Shown: positions 40,563-49,128 of the stretch, one piece after another | Layout of the letters: each line of letters starts with the position of its first letter | How positions within the stretch are numbered: the first letter of the stretch is position 1 | Assembly (NCBI GenBank): GCA_029262415.1 | Contig: JAJCZL010000007.1 | Span: forward strand, 17,041 to 81,040 | DNA length: 64,000 nucleotides | Source: Deltaproteobacteria bacterium | Lineage (GTDB): Bacteria > Desulfobacterota > Binatia > UBA1149 > JAJCZL01 | Direction: 5' to 3' | Position numbers and translations under genes: made by a program | The notes under the pieces: model-generated | Told to the model about the DNA's origin: nothing | Database searches by the model: none | Seen by the model: only the letters and a program-made list of their open reading frames with translations

Positions 40563-43500
40563 ATGGATTTTCTTATTCGCTTTGGCCTTCGAAACCGCCT
40601 CTTGGTGGTCGCGTTTGGCGTTCTAGTCAGTCTTGCCGGGTTCCGGGCGTACCTCGATCTTCCTGTCGATGCGTTCCCAGATGTCTCGCCAAACCTCGTA
40701 CAGGTTTTCACAGAGACCGAGGGCTTGGCCCCCGAGGATGTAGAAAAGTACGTCACCTACCCGATCGAAGCCGCAATGAACGGACTGCCGCGCCTTGAGC
40801 GGCTCCGATCGGTATCGAATTTCGGACTTTCGGTCGTAAACATCTACTTCGAAGACGGGACCGATATCTATTTCGCCCGTCAAGTCGTGGGCGAGCGTCT
40901 CCAAGAAGCTCGTGAACAGATCCCGGAAGGTTTCGGCGACCCAGCGCTAGGACCGATCTCTACCGGTATGGGGCTGGTGCTCTTTTACTACCTTGAGGAC
41001 GAGACCGGCGAGTATTCACTCGAGGAGCTTCGCAGCATCCAAGACTGGCTTGTGAAGTTCCACCTTCAGACCGTCCCTGGCGTAACTGAGGTTCTGGGAA
41101 TAGGAGGCTACGAAAAGCAGTATCAGGTCAATGTCCATCCTGAACATCTGACCCAGTACGGGATCACGATCGGTGACGTAATCGATCGCATCCGCGAGAA
41201 CAACCTGAACGTCGGTGCCCAGTTCATCGAGAAGAACTCCGAAGAGTACATCGTGCGCTCGGTGGGATTGGCCTCAAGCGTCGAGGATCTCGAAAACATC
41301 GTCGTTAAATCTAAAGACGGCACTCCAGTATTCCTACGCGACCTAGCTGACATCGAGCTTGGCGGGGCCATTCGCCGCGGCGTGCAGACAAGAAACGGGA
41401 TCGAAGAAGTCGTTTCCGCAATGGTTGTAAAGCTCTACGGCACAAACTCCTCGACCGTCATCGGACAGGTCGAAGACAAGATGACCGAGATCAATCAAAT
41501 CTTGCCCGAAGGGGTCAAGATCATCCCGTACTACGAGCAAAAGACGTTGGTCGCGGCGTGTGTTGCAACGGTCAGGAACGCATTGGTTCAGGGCATCGTG
41601 TTGGTGGCGCTGGTGCTGATGGCGTTCATGGGAGGTCTTCGAGCGAGTATCGTCGTTGCCCTCTCGATTCCCTTCTCGGTTCTGTTTGCGACGCTGGGGA
41701 TGGGCTACTTTGGTATCTCTGCGAACCTGATGTCGCTTGGAGGACTGGCAATCGCCATCGGCATGATGGTCGACGGCACAATCGTTGTCGTAGAGAACGT
41801 CGAACGGATGCTGGGTGAGGCCGACCCTGACGAGTCACGCGTCGCCGTAGTCTCGCGTGCCTGCATGGAGGTCGGAAGACCCATCGTCTTTGCGATCTCG
41901 ATTATCGTGATCGTGTTCCTCCCCCTGTTCACGCTTCAGGGCGTTGAGGGCAAGACCTTCCGCCCGCTCGCTTACACCGTAGCGCTTGCGATGATGGGAT
42001 CGCTGGCATTCGCCATCCTCATCGCACCGGCACTATCTGATCTACTGATGCGCCGGCCCAAAGGTGGGAGTTCAGGGGGCCGAGGGATGCGCGCGCTGGT
42101 GGCGCTGTATCGGCCGGCCGTGTCGTTTTTTGTAAGACGTCGCGCGTTCGCCCTTGTGCTCGCCGGTGGCTTACTCGTGCTAGGAGTAATCGTCTTTCCC
42201 CGCCTGGGGTCTGAGTTCACGCCGCGACTTCAAGAAGGAACCATGGTGCTTCGGCTTACGATGCCTCCGTCGATATCGCTTACCAAGAGCACCGACTTGA
42301 CGATGATCGTCGAGCGTCGCCTCATGAAGATACCTGAGATTAGCGGAGTCGTGACGCGGATCGGTCGAGGCGAGGTCGGCGCACATACTGACCCCGTAAA
42401 CAGCGCCGAGATGTACATTCTCTTGCACCCTCAAGAGCAGTGGCGAAGTGCCACGACTCAGACGGAGCTTGAAGATCAGATCCGCGATGACCTAGGTGCC
42501 GTGCCCGGCGTTGCCACCAACTTCACCCAACCCATTGCGATGACGGTTGACGAGTTACTTGAGGGCGTTCGGGCGGAGCTCGCCATCAAGCTCTTTGGGG
42601 ATGACCTGGATGAACTCATCGAAAAGGCCAACGAGATCTCGCGCGTGGTGCAGACAGTCCCTGGAGCAGTAGACATCCAGGTCGACCAAGTCGCCGGCAC
42701 GCCGCAGCTTATCATCACCGTGGACCGCCAGGCTGTCGCCCGCTACGGAATGAACGTAGCCGACGTCCAAAAGACGATCCGAACCGCGGTCGGTGGTGAA
42801 GTCTCCGGTCAGATATTCGAAGGTATCCGTCGCTTCGGCATCTACGTGCGCTTTGCCGCGCCGTATCGCGGCACCGCTGAGTCGATTGGAAACATCCTGG
42901 TTGAGGGCCCCGGACAAGTAAGAGTGCCGCTGTCGGAGCTTGCCGAGATTGAGGAGGTCGTCGGTCCACGCCAAATCACGCGAGAGGACAACCAGCGCTT
43001 CATTACGATCCAGTGCAACGTGGTAGGCCGCGACATCGGCTCGTTTGTGGCCGATGCTCAGTCAGCGATCGACGAGGCCATAGTGTTCCCTGCAGGCTAT
43101 CTGGTCACTTGGGGCGGTCAGTTTCGGCTGCAACAGGAGGCCAATCGTCGACTCGCTGTAGTCGTACCGATTACGCTCCTGATCGTCTTTTTCCTGTTGT
43201 TCATGAGTTTCGGTTCCATTGGGAACTCGATCCTCATCATTGCAAACATCCCACTCGCGCTCGTTGGTGGGGTCGTCGCTCTTTGGGCCACAGGGCAGAA
43301 CCTGTCGGTTCCATCATCGGTCGGGTTCATCGCTCTTTTTGGCATCGCGCTCGAGAACGGAATGGTGCTGGTTACCTACTTCAATCAACTCGTGCAGGAC
43401 GGTGTTGCTGTTGACGACGCCTCGGTTAGAGGAGCAACTCTTCGGCTTCGACCGGTGCTCATGACCGCAATCACGACTGCGCTCGGATTGTTCCCGCTGC

Positions 43501-43670
43501 TGTTCTCCTCGGGTACGGGAAGCGAGGTGCAGCGGCCACTGGCAACTGTAGTTGTCGGCGGGCTGGTTACCTCGACTGTTCTGACGCTTCTCGTGATTCC
43601 GGCCCTGTATAGGTGGTTTGCCGTAATTCCGGACGGCGAGGCACAGAATTCTTTACGTGAAGGAGGATAA
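40563..43670 (+). CDS. Heavy-metal efflux RND transporter (CzcA/CusA family)
   Basis: The 1035-residue protein has the full RND architecture: TM1 at the N-terminus, porter domain, the central TM helices including MSLGGLAIAIGMMVDGTIVVVENVERM near 390-416, a second porter half, and a late TM block with SVGFIALFGIALENGMVLVTYFNQL. The helix-4 motif reads AIAIGMMVDG, with the proton-relay Asp but without the DFG of CzcA-type divalent-metal pumps. It is closer in this motif to Cus-type and other HME groups, so the metal specificity cannot be fixed by sequence alone. It starts 16 bases after the adaptor gene. Confidence 0.93.
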   Translation: MDFLIRFGLRNRLLVVAFGVLVSLAGFRAYLDLPVDAFPDVSPNLVQVFTETEGLAPEDVEKYVTYPIEAAMNGLPRLERLRSVSNFGLSVVNIYFEDGTDIYFARQVVGERLQEAREQIPEGFGDPALGPISTGMGLVLFYYLEDETGEYSLEELRSIQDWLVKFHLQTVPGVTEVLGIGGYEKQYQVNVHPEHLTQYGITIGDVIDRIRENNLNVGAQFIEKNSEEYIVRSVGLASSVEDLENIVVKSKDGTPVFLRDLADIELGGAIRRGVQTRNGIEEVVSAMVVKLYGTNSSTVIGQVEDKMTEINQILPEGVKIIPYYEQKTLVAACVATVRNALVQGIVLVALVLMAFMGGLRASIVVALSIPFSVLFATLGMGYFGISANLMSLGGLAIAIGMMVDGTIVVVENVERMLGEADPDESRVAVVSRACMEVGRPIVFAISIIVIVFLPLFTLQGVEGKTFRPLAYTVALAMMGSLAFAILIAPALSDLLMRRPKGGSSGGRGMRALVALYRPAVSFFVRRRAFALVLAGGLLVLGVIVFPRLGSEFTPRLQEGTMVLRLTMPPSISLTKSTDLTMIVERRLMKIPEISGVVTRIGRGEVGAHTDPVNSAEMYILLHPQEQWRSATTQTELEDQIRDDLGAVPGVATNFTQPIAMTVDELLEGVRAELAIKLFGDDLDELIEKANEISRVVQTVPGAVDIQVDQVAGTPQLIITVDRQAVARYGMNVADVQKTIRTAVGGEVSGQIFEGIRRFGIYVRFAAPYRGTAESIGNILVEGPGQVRVPLSELAEIEEVVGPRQITREDNQRFITIQCNVVGRDIGSFVADAQSAIDEAIVFPAGYLVTWGGQFRLQQEANRRLAVVVPITLLIVFFLLFMSFGSIGNSILIIANIPLALVGGVVALWATGQNLSVPSSVGFIALFGIALENGMVLVTYFNQLVQDGVAVDDASVRGATLRLRPVLMTAITTALGLFPLLFSSGTGSEVQRPLATVVVGGLVTSTVLTLLVIPALYRWFAVIPDGEAQNSLREGG

Positions 43671-43674
43671 GACA

Positions 43675-44013
43675 ATGAAACAAGTACGAGCATACATTCA
43701 GCCACATAAGCTCGACGCCGTGAAACTTGCTCTTCACAAGGTGAGCGGCCTGAGTGGAATGAGCGTGAACGACACCCAGGGGTGGGGCCGTGGCACAAGC
43801 CACAAGGAGGCTGACCCCCACGCGGAGCCCTCGGGGCTCGAGCGACACGTGAAGGTCGAGGTGTTCTGCGTCGATCTTCTCCTGGATGAGGTGGTCGCCA
43901 CCATCGAGAAGGCTGCTCATACAGGGCTTCATGGGGACGGCAAGATATATGTCATTCCCGTCGAAGAAGCCGTGCGTATCAGCAGCGGCGAACGGGGCGA
44001 TGCTGCCGTGTAG
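43675..44013 (+). CDS. P-II-like protein of the metal efflux operon
   Basis: The 112-residue protein starts at an ATG with AGGAGG and lies five bases from the RND gene stop. The fold is P-II-like: MKQVRAYIQPHKLDAVKLALHKVSGLSGMSVNDTQGWGRG with the first beta-alpha-beta unit, HVKVEVFCVDLLLDEVVATIEKAAHTGLHGDGKIYVIPVEEAVRI with the second. The T-loop segment (TSHKEADPHAEPSGLER) lacks the uridylylated Tyr of GlnB and contains His residues and acids. P-II-like proteins in metal-resistance operons are thought to sense a nucleotide or metal; this one sits last in the pump operon. Role inferred. Confidence 0.8.
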   Translation: MKQVRAYIQPHKLDAVKLALHKVSGLSGMSVNDTQGWGRGTSHKEADPHAEPSGLERHVKVEVFCVDLLLDEVVATIEKAAHTGLHGDGKIYVIPVEEAVRISSGERGDAAV

Positions 44014-44200
44014 ACTGCGACGGTTGTTGGTTGCGGTGGTCATCAGAGTTCGGTTAGCGAGCGTTCGCGACCGCGACCGCGTCCGCTACGCGCTACCGCT
44101 CTCGCCGCTGAGCGACCTCGTGGCCGGAGCCATGGTCGAGAACGACCTCGATCGGATCTTCGCCTACCGCCGACGGCGACTAGAGGAATTGCTCACATGA
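44000..44200 (+). CDS. Small basic hypothetical protein
   Basis: The frame of 66 codons starts at an ATG inside the end of the P-II-like gene and its TGA overlaps the ATG of the next gene (ATGA), a sign of translational coupling. The product is Arg-rich with VENDLDRIFAYRRRRLEELL near the end. I do not recognise it; it may be a remnant of a larger gene. Support is only from position and frame. Confidence 0.3.
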   Translation: MLPCRLRRLLVAVVIRVRLASVRDRDRVRYALPLSPLSDLVAGAMVENDLDRIFAYRRRRLEELLT

Positions 44201-44823
44201 AAATTAGGACGGTTGCCGTTATGCGAATATCCGCTGGCCGCGTACGCCATGATCGCTTCAGCCCGATTGCCTGCGCGATCGCGTTCGTGCTGTGCGATCT
44301 TGTGGTTCCAGCATCGGCCGCCGAGATAGAAGGAGTCGGTTTCCCCGACGTCCGCGCTTCGGAAGACGTACGGTTCGTTCTCAACAATGTGGCCCTGCTT
44401 CGTTACCGGGTATTCTTCAGGGGATACGTCGCCGGACTCTATCTAGGGGAAGGCATAGGCCCCGAGTCACTATTTGACGACGTTCCTAAGCGGCTCGAGA
44501 TCTCTTATTTCTGGGGCATCCCGGCGCACAAGTTCGCCGAGGCCACGATCAATGGTATTTCAGCCAATCGATCTGCGGAGCGCGTGCGTGCACTGCAACC
44601 CGCAATCGATCAGTTCAATGACCTCTACCAAGACATCGAGCCAGGTGACCGCTACGCACTCACATACATTCCGAATGTCGGGACCGAACTCGCGCGCAAC
44701 GGAGTCTCCCTGGGCGCTGTTGCGGGGGCGGAGTTCGCTTCTGCGCTCTTCTCGATCTGGTTTGGCACCGTTCCGTTCGACGAGTCGCTGAAGCGGCGTT
44801 TGCTGACCCCCGCGGCGACGTGA
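44197..44823 (+). CDS. Exported chalcone isomerase-like protein
   Basis: The 208-residue protein has a signal-like N-terminus with a hydrophobic segment (PIACAIAFVLCDLVVPASAAE). The core reads VRFVLNNVALLRYRVFFRGYVAGLYLGE, with a KRLEISYFWGIPAHKFAEATINGI segment and GTELARNGVSLGAVAGAEFASALFSIWFG, typical of the bacterial chalcone-isomerase-like family. The real plant enzyme acts on chalcones; bacterial homologues are periplasmic and probably bind a fatty acid or similar. In many bacteria such genes accompany photolyase and SDR genes induced by light; the neighbours here match that. Confidence 0.8.
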   Translation: MKIRTVAVMRISAGRVRHDRFSPIACAIAFVLCDLVVPASAAEIEGVGFPDVRASEDVRFVLNNVALLRYRVFFRGYVAGLYLGEGIGPESLFDDVPKRLEISYFWGIPAHKFAEATINGISANRSAERVRALQPAIDQFNDLYQDIEPGDRYALTYIPNVGTELARNGVSLGAVAGAEFASALFSIWFGTVPFDESLKRRLLTPAAT

Positions 44824-44886
44824 TCGATCCGGTGAGAAAAGTATCGGCACTGCCATGCGATGGTACGCCGACAAGGACGGTAGGAA

Positions 44887-45486
44887 ATGTCTCTCAATAG
44901 ACCTTTGAAGCTTCATTACTCGGTTGTTGCAGTCGTGAGCATCTTTCTTGTCGCAGGACCCGTGATGGCAGTAGACGAGCCAATCTACGAAGTCCTGAGA
45001 AGCGCCGACGGATACGAGATACGACGCTACCCTTCCGTCGTCGTGGCCGAGCTGGAGGTCGGGGAAAGCTTCGAGCGTGCAGGCAACGTGGCCTTCCGCC
45101 CGCTTGCCGCTTTCATCAACGGTGCCAACTCGGGGGCCGAGAAGATCGAGATGACCGCCCCTGTGATGCAGCGCTCCGCCGGTAGCGGCGGCTACGCACT
45201 CCAGTTCGTAATGCCCGAGGGTTACACGCTCAAGAACGTTCCCCGTCCGACCGATGGGCGCATTGCTGTGCGCGAGGAACCCGGCCGCGTCGTAGCCGTG
45301 CACCGCTACTCGGGCACTTGGTCGGAGCGACGCTACCGCGGCCGGCTAGCCCGAATGCGCACAGCGCTGGCCCGTGACGGCCTCGAGGTCACCGGTGACC
45401 CGGTCTGGGCCCGTTTCAATTCACCTTTCATGATTTGGTTCCTGCGGCGAAACGAGATTTGGCTGCCAGTGGTTTGGAGCTCGTAG
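44887..45486 (+). CDS. SOUL family haem-binding-like protein, exported
   Basis: The 199-residue protein has a signal peptide (residues 1-28, ending near VMA). The SOUL domain reads EVLRSADGYEIRRYPSVVVAELEV, AFRPLAAFINGANSGAEKIEMTAPVMQ (the KIxMTAPV signature), VMPEGYTLKNVPRPTDGRIAVREEPGRVVAVHRYSGTW and FLRRNEIWL at the end, all typical. SOUL proteins bind haem or porphyrin in some species. It lies 63 bases after the chalcone isomerase-like gene. A periplasmic porphyrin-related role fits the photoprotection context, but is inferred. Confidence 0.9.
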   Translation: MSLNRPLKLHYSVVAVVSIFLVAGPVMAVDEPIYEVLRSADGYEIRRYPSVVVAELEVGESFERAGNVAFRPLAAFINGANSGAEKIEMTAPVMQRSAGSGGYALQFVMPEGYTLKNVPRPTDGRIAVREEPGRVVAVHRYSGTWSERRYRGRLARMRTALARDGLEVTGDPVWARFNSPFMIWFLRRNEIWLPVVWSS

Positions 45487-45488
45487 CC

Positions 45489-45707
45489 ATGCGCACGAAA
45501 GAGCGCGCGCTGGATGTGCCGCCGTGGAATGCGACGGTTGGAGAACCCATCGACGACGAGGGCAACGAGCTCATCGAGCACGTCGAGGTTAGCTCGACGC
45601 ACCTCGGGCTCGGCTTCAGTCCTGATGTCTACCGGATTGTCGCAGGGCGGCTCGGGGCTCCGCTTTCTCGCCAAGCGTTCAACAGCGCAGTCCAAGAGAC
45701 AGTGTGA
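45489..45707 (+). pseudogene. C-terminal remnant of an alpha/beta hydrolase-like protein
   Basis: The 72-codon frame, starting three bases after the SOUL gene stop, reads MRTKERALDVPPWNATVGEP, then IDDEGNELIEHVEVSSTHLG and LGFSPDVYRIVAGRLGAPLS. The VEVSSTHLGLGFSPDVYRIVAGRL part resembles the end of alpha/beta hydrolases, with the catalytic His in the GSHxGLGxNPxV strand. No nucleophile elbow or acid precedes it, so the N-terminal part is lost. It may still be translated from its ATG but is unlikely to be an enzyme. Confidence 0.5.
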
Positions 45708-45720
45708 GGGGGGCGCCGTG

Positions 45721-47130
45721 ATGCGTGGTCTCCACTGGTTCCGCAATGACCTGCGTCTCCACGACAACACGGCACTCAAAGCGCTCGTGACGCAGGTGGC
45801 AGAGTGGTTGCCCGTGTTCGTACTGGACCCGCGGATTGCTGCCGGTCCGCGCGTGGGCGAACCACGTATGCGCTTCCTTCTAGATTGTCTCGGACGGCTG
45901 GGTCGTGACCTCGAGAAACGGGGCGTACCGCTCCTTGTGCGCGAAGGGCGGCCTGAAGAAGTGCTGCCCAAGCTCATGCACGAAACCGGTGCACGACTGC
46001 TCTCGTTCAACGAGGATACGACACCGTTCGCCCGCAGTCGGGACACAGCGGTACAGAATGCCGTGGAGCGCAGCGGCGGCAAGATCGTGGCACGGCTGGA
46101 CCGGGTCGTGTTCGGGTCGAGCGAGATTCGAACGGCGAGCGGGGGAGCCTATTCTGTCTACTCTCCGTACCGCAAGGCGTGGATGAAGCGGTGGGATGAG
46201 GAACCGCGGCTTCCGCTCGGGCTCGGACGTCTGCCGGCGCCGATCGCGGGCTTCCCGGCCGATCGGATCCCCGACCCGCCGGCGCTCGGTGGCAGCAGTG
46301 GAGAGTTCAATCTTCCTACCGGTGGCGAGCAGGCCGCCAAGCGGCGCTTGGAACGCTTCCTGGGAACTGCAGCCGCGCGTTATCACGAAGATCGCGACCG
46401 ACCCGATGTCGACGGGACGTCGCGACTCTCCCCCTACCTCCGCTGCGGCGCTATTTCGGTGCGCCAGTGCTTCGAGAGCGGCCAGGAAGCGGCCCGCGCA
46501 GAACCGGCGTTGCAGCGGGGTGTGGCGAAGTGGCTCGATGAGCTCGTGTGGCGCGAGTTCTATTCCGCAATCCTCGAGGAGCATCCACGCGTGCTGAAGC
46601 AGAACTACCGGCAGGAGTACGACGCTGTTCTCTGGGCCGACGACCCGACTGGCTTCGAGGCGTGGTGCGCAGGCCGCACGGGCTACCCGATCGTCGACGC
46701 CGGCATGCGCCAGCTTCGGTCGACGGGTTGGATGCACAACCGGGTTCGCATGATCGTGGCGAGCTTCCTGACCAAAGACCTACTGATCGATTGGCGCGAA
46801 GGTGAGCGTTTCTTCTTTCAGCACCTTGTCGACGGTGACCCCGCCTCGAACAACGGCGGCTGGCAGTGGGCCGCCTCAACGGGAACCGACCCGCAACCGT
46901 ACTTCCGAATCTTCAACCCGGTTGCGCAGGGCAAGCGCTGGGATCCTGAGGGTCGATACGTGCGTCGCTGGGTTCCCGAGCTGCGTGACGTATCGGATCG
47001 ACGTGTGCACGCGCCATGGGAAGCGGAACTACCCAGCGGCTACCCGCGGCCCATCGTCGATCATGCCGAGCGACGCGAGCTCGCCATCGAGCGCTTCACA
47101 CGCGCGCGCAAGGCAGCGGTGCGGCCGTGA
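45721..47130 (+). CDS. phrB: Deoxyribodipyrimidine photolyase (class I CPD type)
   Basis: The ATG at 45721 gives 469 residues. The N-terminal alpha/beta domain begins GLHWFRNDLRLHDNTAL; the FAD domain has RLSPYLRCGAIS, WREFYSAILEEHP, GYPIVDAGMRQLRSTGWMHNRVRMIVASFLTKDLLIDWREGERFF and NGGWQWAASTGTDPQPYFRIFNP, the core photolyase signature including the DxDPASNNGGWQW block. It splits cyclobutane pyrimidine dimers in UV-damaged DNA with blue light. The photosensory antenna (folate or deazaflavin) is not evident from sequence. It overlaps the next gene (GTGA). Confidence 0.95.
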   Translation: MRGLHWFRNDLRLHDNTALKALVTQVAEWLPVFVLDPRIAAGPRVGEPRMRFLLDCLGRLGRDLEKRGVPLLVREGRPEEVLPKLMHETGARLLSFNEDTTPFARSRDTAVQNAVERSGGKIVARLDRVVFGSSEIRTASGGAYSVYSPYRKAWMKRWDEEPRLPLGLGRLPAPIAGFPADRIPDPPALGGSSGEFNLPTGGEQAAKRRLERFLGTAAARYHEDRDRPDVDGTSRLSPYLRCGAISVRQCFESGQEAARAEPALQRGVAKWLDELVWREFYSAILEEHPRVLKQNYRQEYDAVLWADDPTGFEAWCAGRTGYPIVDAGMRQLRSTGWMHNRVRMIVASFLTKDLLIDWREGERFFFQHLVDGDPASNNGGWQWAASTGTDPQPYFRIFNPVAQGKRWDPEGRYVRRWVPELRDVSDRRVHAPWEAELPSGYPRPIVDHAERRELAIERFTRARKAAVRP

Positions 47131-48098
47131 GCGAAGCTATGGCCGCCGACGAGCGTGCGATCCGTCTGGGCGTCTCGTCGTGCCTGCTCGGTAACGAAGT
47201 GCGCTTCGACGGTGGGCACAAGCGTGATCGCTTCGTTACCGACCTGTTGGCCGGCTTCTTCGAGTGGGTGCCCGTGTGCCCTGAGGTCGAGGTCGGCATG
47301 GGTACTCCGCGTCCGGCCCTGCGGCTTGTGCGCGGAGGCGACAATGTCCGGATGGTCGAGATCAAATCGGGTCGTGATCACACGCGCGCAATGGAGGCAT
47401 ACTCAGCAAAGCGAGTGCGTGAGCTCCGCGGTCTCGATCTGTGCGGCTATATCCTGAAGAAGGGCTCGCCGAGCTGTGGGATGACGCGCGTGAAAGTCTA
47501 CGAGGAGAAGGGTATGCCGACGCGACAGGGGAGGGGACTCTACGCGTCGGCTCTAATGGAGGCGTACCCGAATCTACCCGTCGAGGACGAGGGCCGGCTC
47601 AACGATTCGAATCTGCGTGAAAATTTCATCGAACGGGTGTTTGCCTACCGGCGTCTGGGCGATCTCTTTCGCGGACGCTGGACGGGTGGGCAAGTTATTG
47701 CATTTCACACCGCCCACAAGCTCCAGCTGTTGGCCCACTCGCCTGCCGTCTACCGTGAACTCGGCCGCCTTGTCGCGACGCTGAAACAGACGCCACGAGC
47801 CACTTTCCGTGAGAGTTACGAGAGCGGCTTCATGGCCGCTCTCGCACATGTGGCCTCGCGCGGACGCAACGCCAATGTCCTGCAGCACGCGGCCGGCCAT
47901 CTCAAGAAGAGTCTCGACTCGGCCTCGCGTAGCGAGCTGGCCGAGCTCATTCACGATTACCGCAAGGGCCTCGTCCCGCTCGTCGTCCCCGTCACGCTTA
48001 TCAGGCACCACGCCCGGCGACACGCGATCGACTATCTGAACGGACAGATATTCCTCGAGCCCCATCCGAAGGAGCTCATGCTCCGAAATCACGTCTGA
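47127..48098 (+). CDS. DUF523-DUF1722 fusion protein (YbgA-like)
   Basis: The GTG at 47127 overlaps the photolyase stop and gives 323 residues; an ATG at 47139 is possible. Residues about 10-150 are DUF523: LGVSSCLLGNEVRFDGGHK, CPEVEVGMGTPRPALRLV, ILKKGSPSCGMTRVKVY, with conserved cysteines. Residues about 190-305 are DUF1722: FHTAHKLQLLAHSPAVYRELG and ILRQHAxGHLKK-type segment (here VLQHAAGHLKKSLDS). The YbgA/DUF523 fusion is commonly found near photolyase genes. One proposed role is 2-thiouracil desulfuration for DUF523 alone (TudS-like); whether that applies to this fusion is unknown. Confidence 0.88.
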   Translation: MSEAMAADERAIRLGVSSCLLGNEVRFDGGHKRDRFVTDLLAGFFEWVPVCPEVEVGMGTPRPALRLVRGGDNVRMVEIKSGRDHTRAMEAYSAKRVRELRGLDLCGYILKKGSPSCGMTRVKVYEEKGMPTRQGRGLYASALMEAYPNLPVEDEGRLNDSNLRENFIERVFAYRRLGDLFRGRWTGGQVIAFHTAHKLQLLAHSPAVYRELGRLVATLKQTPRATFRESYESGFMAALAHVASRGRNANVLQHAAGHLKKSLDSASRSELAELIHDYRKGLVPLVVPVTLIRHHARRHAIDYLNGQIFLEPHPKELMLRNHV

Positions 48099-48110
48099 GG
48101 TGGACGAGCG

Positions 48111-49118
48111 ATGCCGGTGCGCAGGTTCATCACCATCCCCGGATACATCATCGCATGGACCGTGTGGCTGGGAGCTGCGCCGGTTTGGCTCCCGGTGGTG
48201 ATCGTCGTGGACATGGTGCGTCGTAACCAGGGCGTCGCGCTTCGTTGCGCCGTCCTTGTCGCCGTTTACCTCACCTACGAGATCATGGGCATCGCAGCGA
48301 GCGCCGGACTGTGGGTATGGAAGAACCTTCTTGGCATCGACAGCGAACGGTGGACCGACGTCCATTTCCGGCTCGAGGCGTGGTGGGGGACGATGCTGTT
48401 CCACGCGGTGGTCCGACTCTTCGGGCTCCGCCTCGAGGTCGAGGGCGATGCGGATCTCGGTCGTGGTCCCTATCTGCTCTTGCTTCGACACACCAGCACC
48501 GCCGATACGCTGCTTGCCTCGGCGCTCGTGAGCCGGCCGTACGGACTTCGCCTCCGGTACGTACTCAAGCGGGAGCTACTCTGGGATCCTTGCCTCGACA
48601 TCGTGGGCAATCGGCTCCCCAACGTGTTCGTCGATCGTTTTACCGACGACTCGGCGCGCGAAGTGAGCCGCGTGCGCGAGCTCGCTCGGGATCTCGGCAC
48701 GCGCGACGGTATCTTGATCTATCCCGAGGGCACCCGTTTCTCGCAGGCAAAGCGAAGGCGCGCTCTCGACCATCTCCGCGAGAACGGCGACGCGAAGATG
48801 CTAGAGTACGCCGAATCCCTGGCGTTCGTGCTGCCGCCACGACCCGGCGGCTTGCTGGGGTTGCTTGAGGCCGCGTCTGAGGCCGACGTTGTGGTTTGTG
48901 CGCACACGGGCTTCGATGGCGCCGCATCGCTTGCGCAAATCTGGAAGGGAGCGCTCTTACACCAGGTGATCCGGGTCCAGTTTCGTCGCATCGCACGCGA
49001 CGAGATCCCTTCAGGTCGGGATGCACGAATCGCTTGGATTCTCGAAGAGTGGAGACGGGTTGGTGATTGGGTCGAGCATCAACAGTCGCAAGAGCTCTCC
49101 GGGAGCGGAACGCAATGA
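48111..49118 (+). CDS. 1-acylglycerol-3-phosphate acyltransferase-like (PlsC family)
   Basis: The 335-residue protein has hydrophobic N-terminal segments (YIIAWTVWLGAAPVWLPVVIVVDM, AVYLTYEIMGIAASAGLWVW) and the PlsC motifs: LLLLRHTSTADT (HX4D; H-T-S-T-A-D) near residue 125 and ILIYPEGTRFS near 200. A VDRFTDDSAREVSRVRELA segment follows the catalytic motif. It is membrane-bound and transfers an acyl chain to a lysophospholipid or other acceptor. It is the longer form with extra N-terminal membrane helices, resembling bacterial acyltransferases near photolyase genes. Substrate not known. Confidence 0.82.
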   Translation: MPVRRFITIPGYIIAWTVWLGAAPVWLPVVIVVDMVRRNQGVALRCAVLVAVYLTYEIMGIAASAGLWVWKNLLGIDSERWTDVHFRLEAWWGTMLFHAVVRLFGLRLEVEGDADLGRGPYLLLLRHTSTADTLLASALVSRPYGLRLRYVLKRELLWDPCLDIVGNRLPNVFVDRFTDDSAREVSRVRELARDLGTRDGILIYPEGTRFSQAKRRRALDHLRENGDAKMLEYAESLAFVLPPRPGGLLGLLEAASEADVVVCAHTGFDGAASLAQIWKGALLHQVIRVQFRRIARDEIPSGRDARIAWILEEWRRVGDWVEHQQSQELSGSGTQ

Positions 49119-49128
49119 AGTCAAGCCC

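Noticed and set aside
40563..43670. Assigning the RND pump to Co/Zn/Cd (CzcA) or Cu/Ag (CusA)
   Set aside because: The helix-4 motif AIAIGMMVDG lacks the DFG of CzcA-type pumps but is not diagnostic for CusA either, so no metal was assigned.
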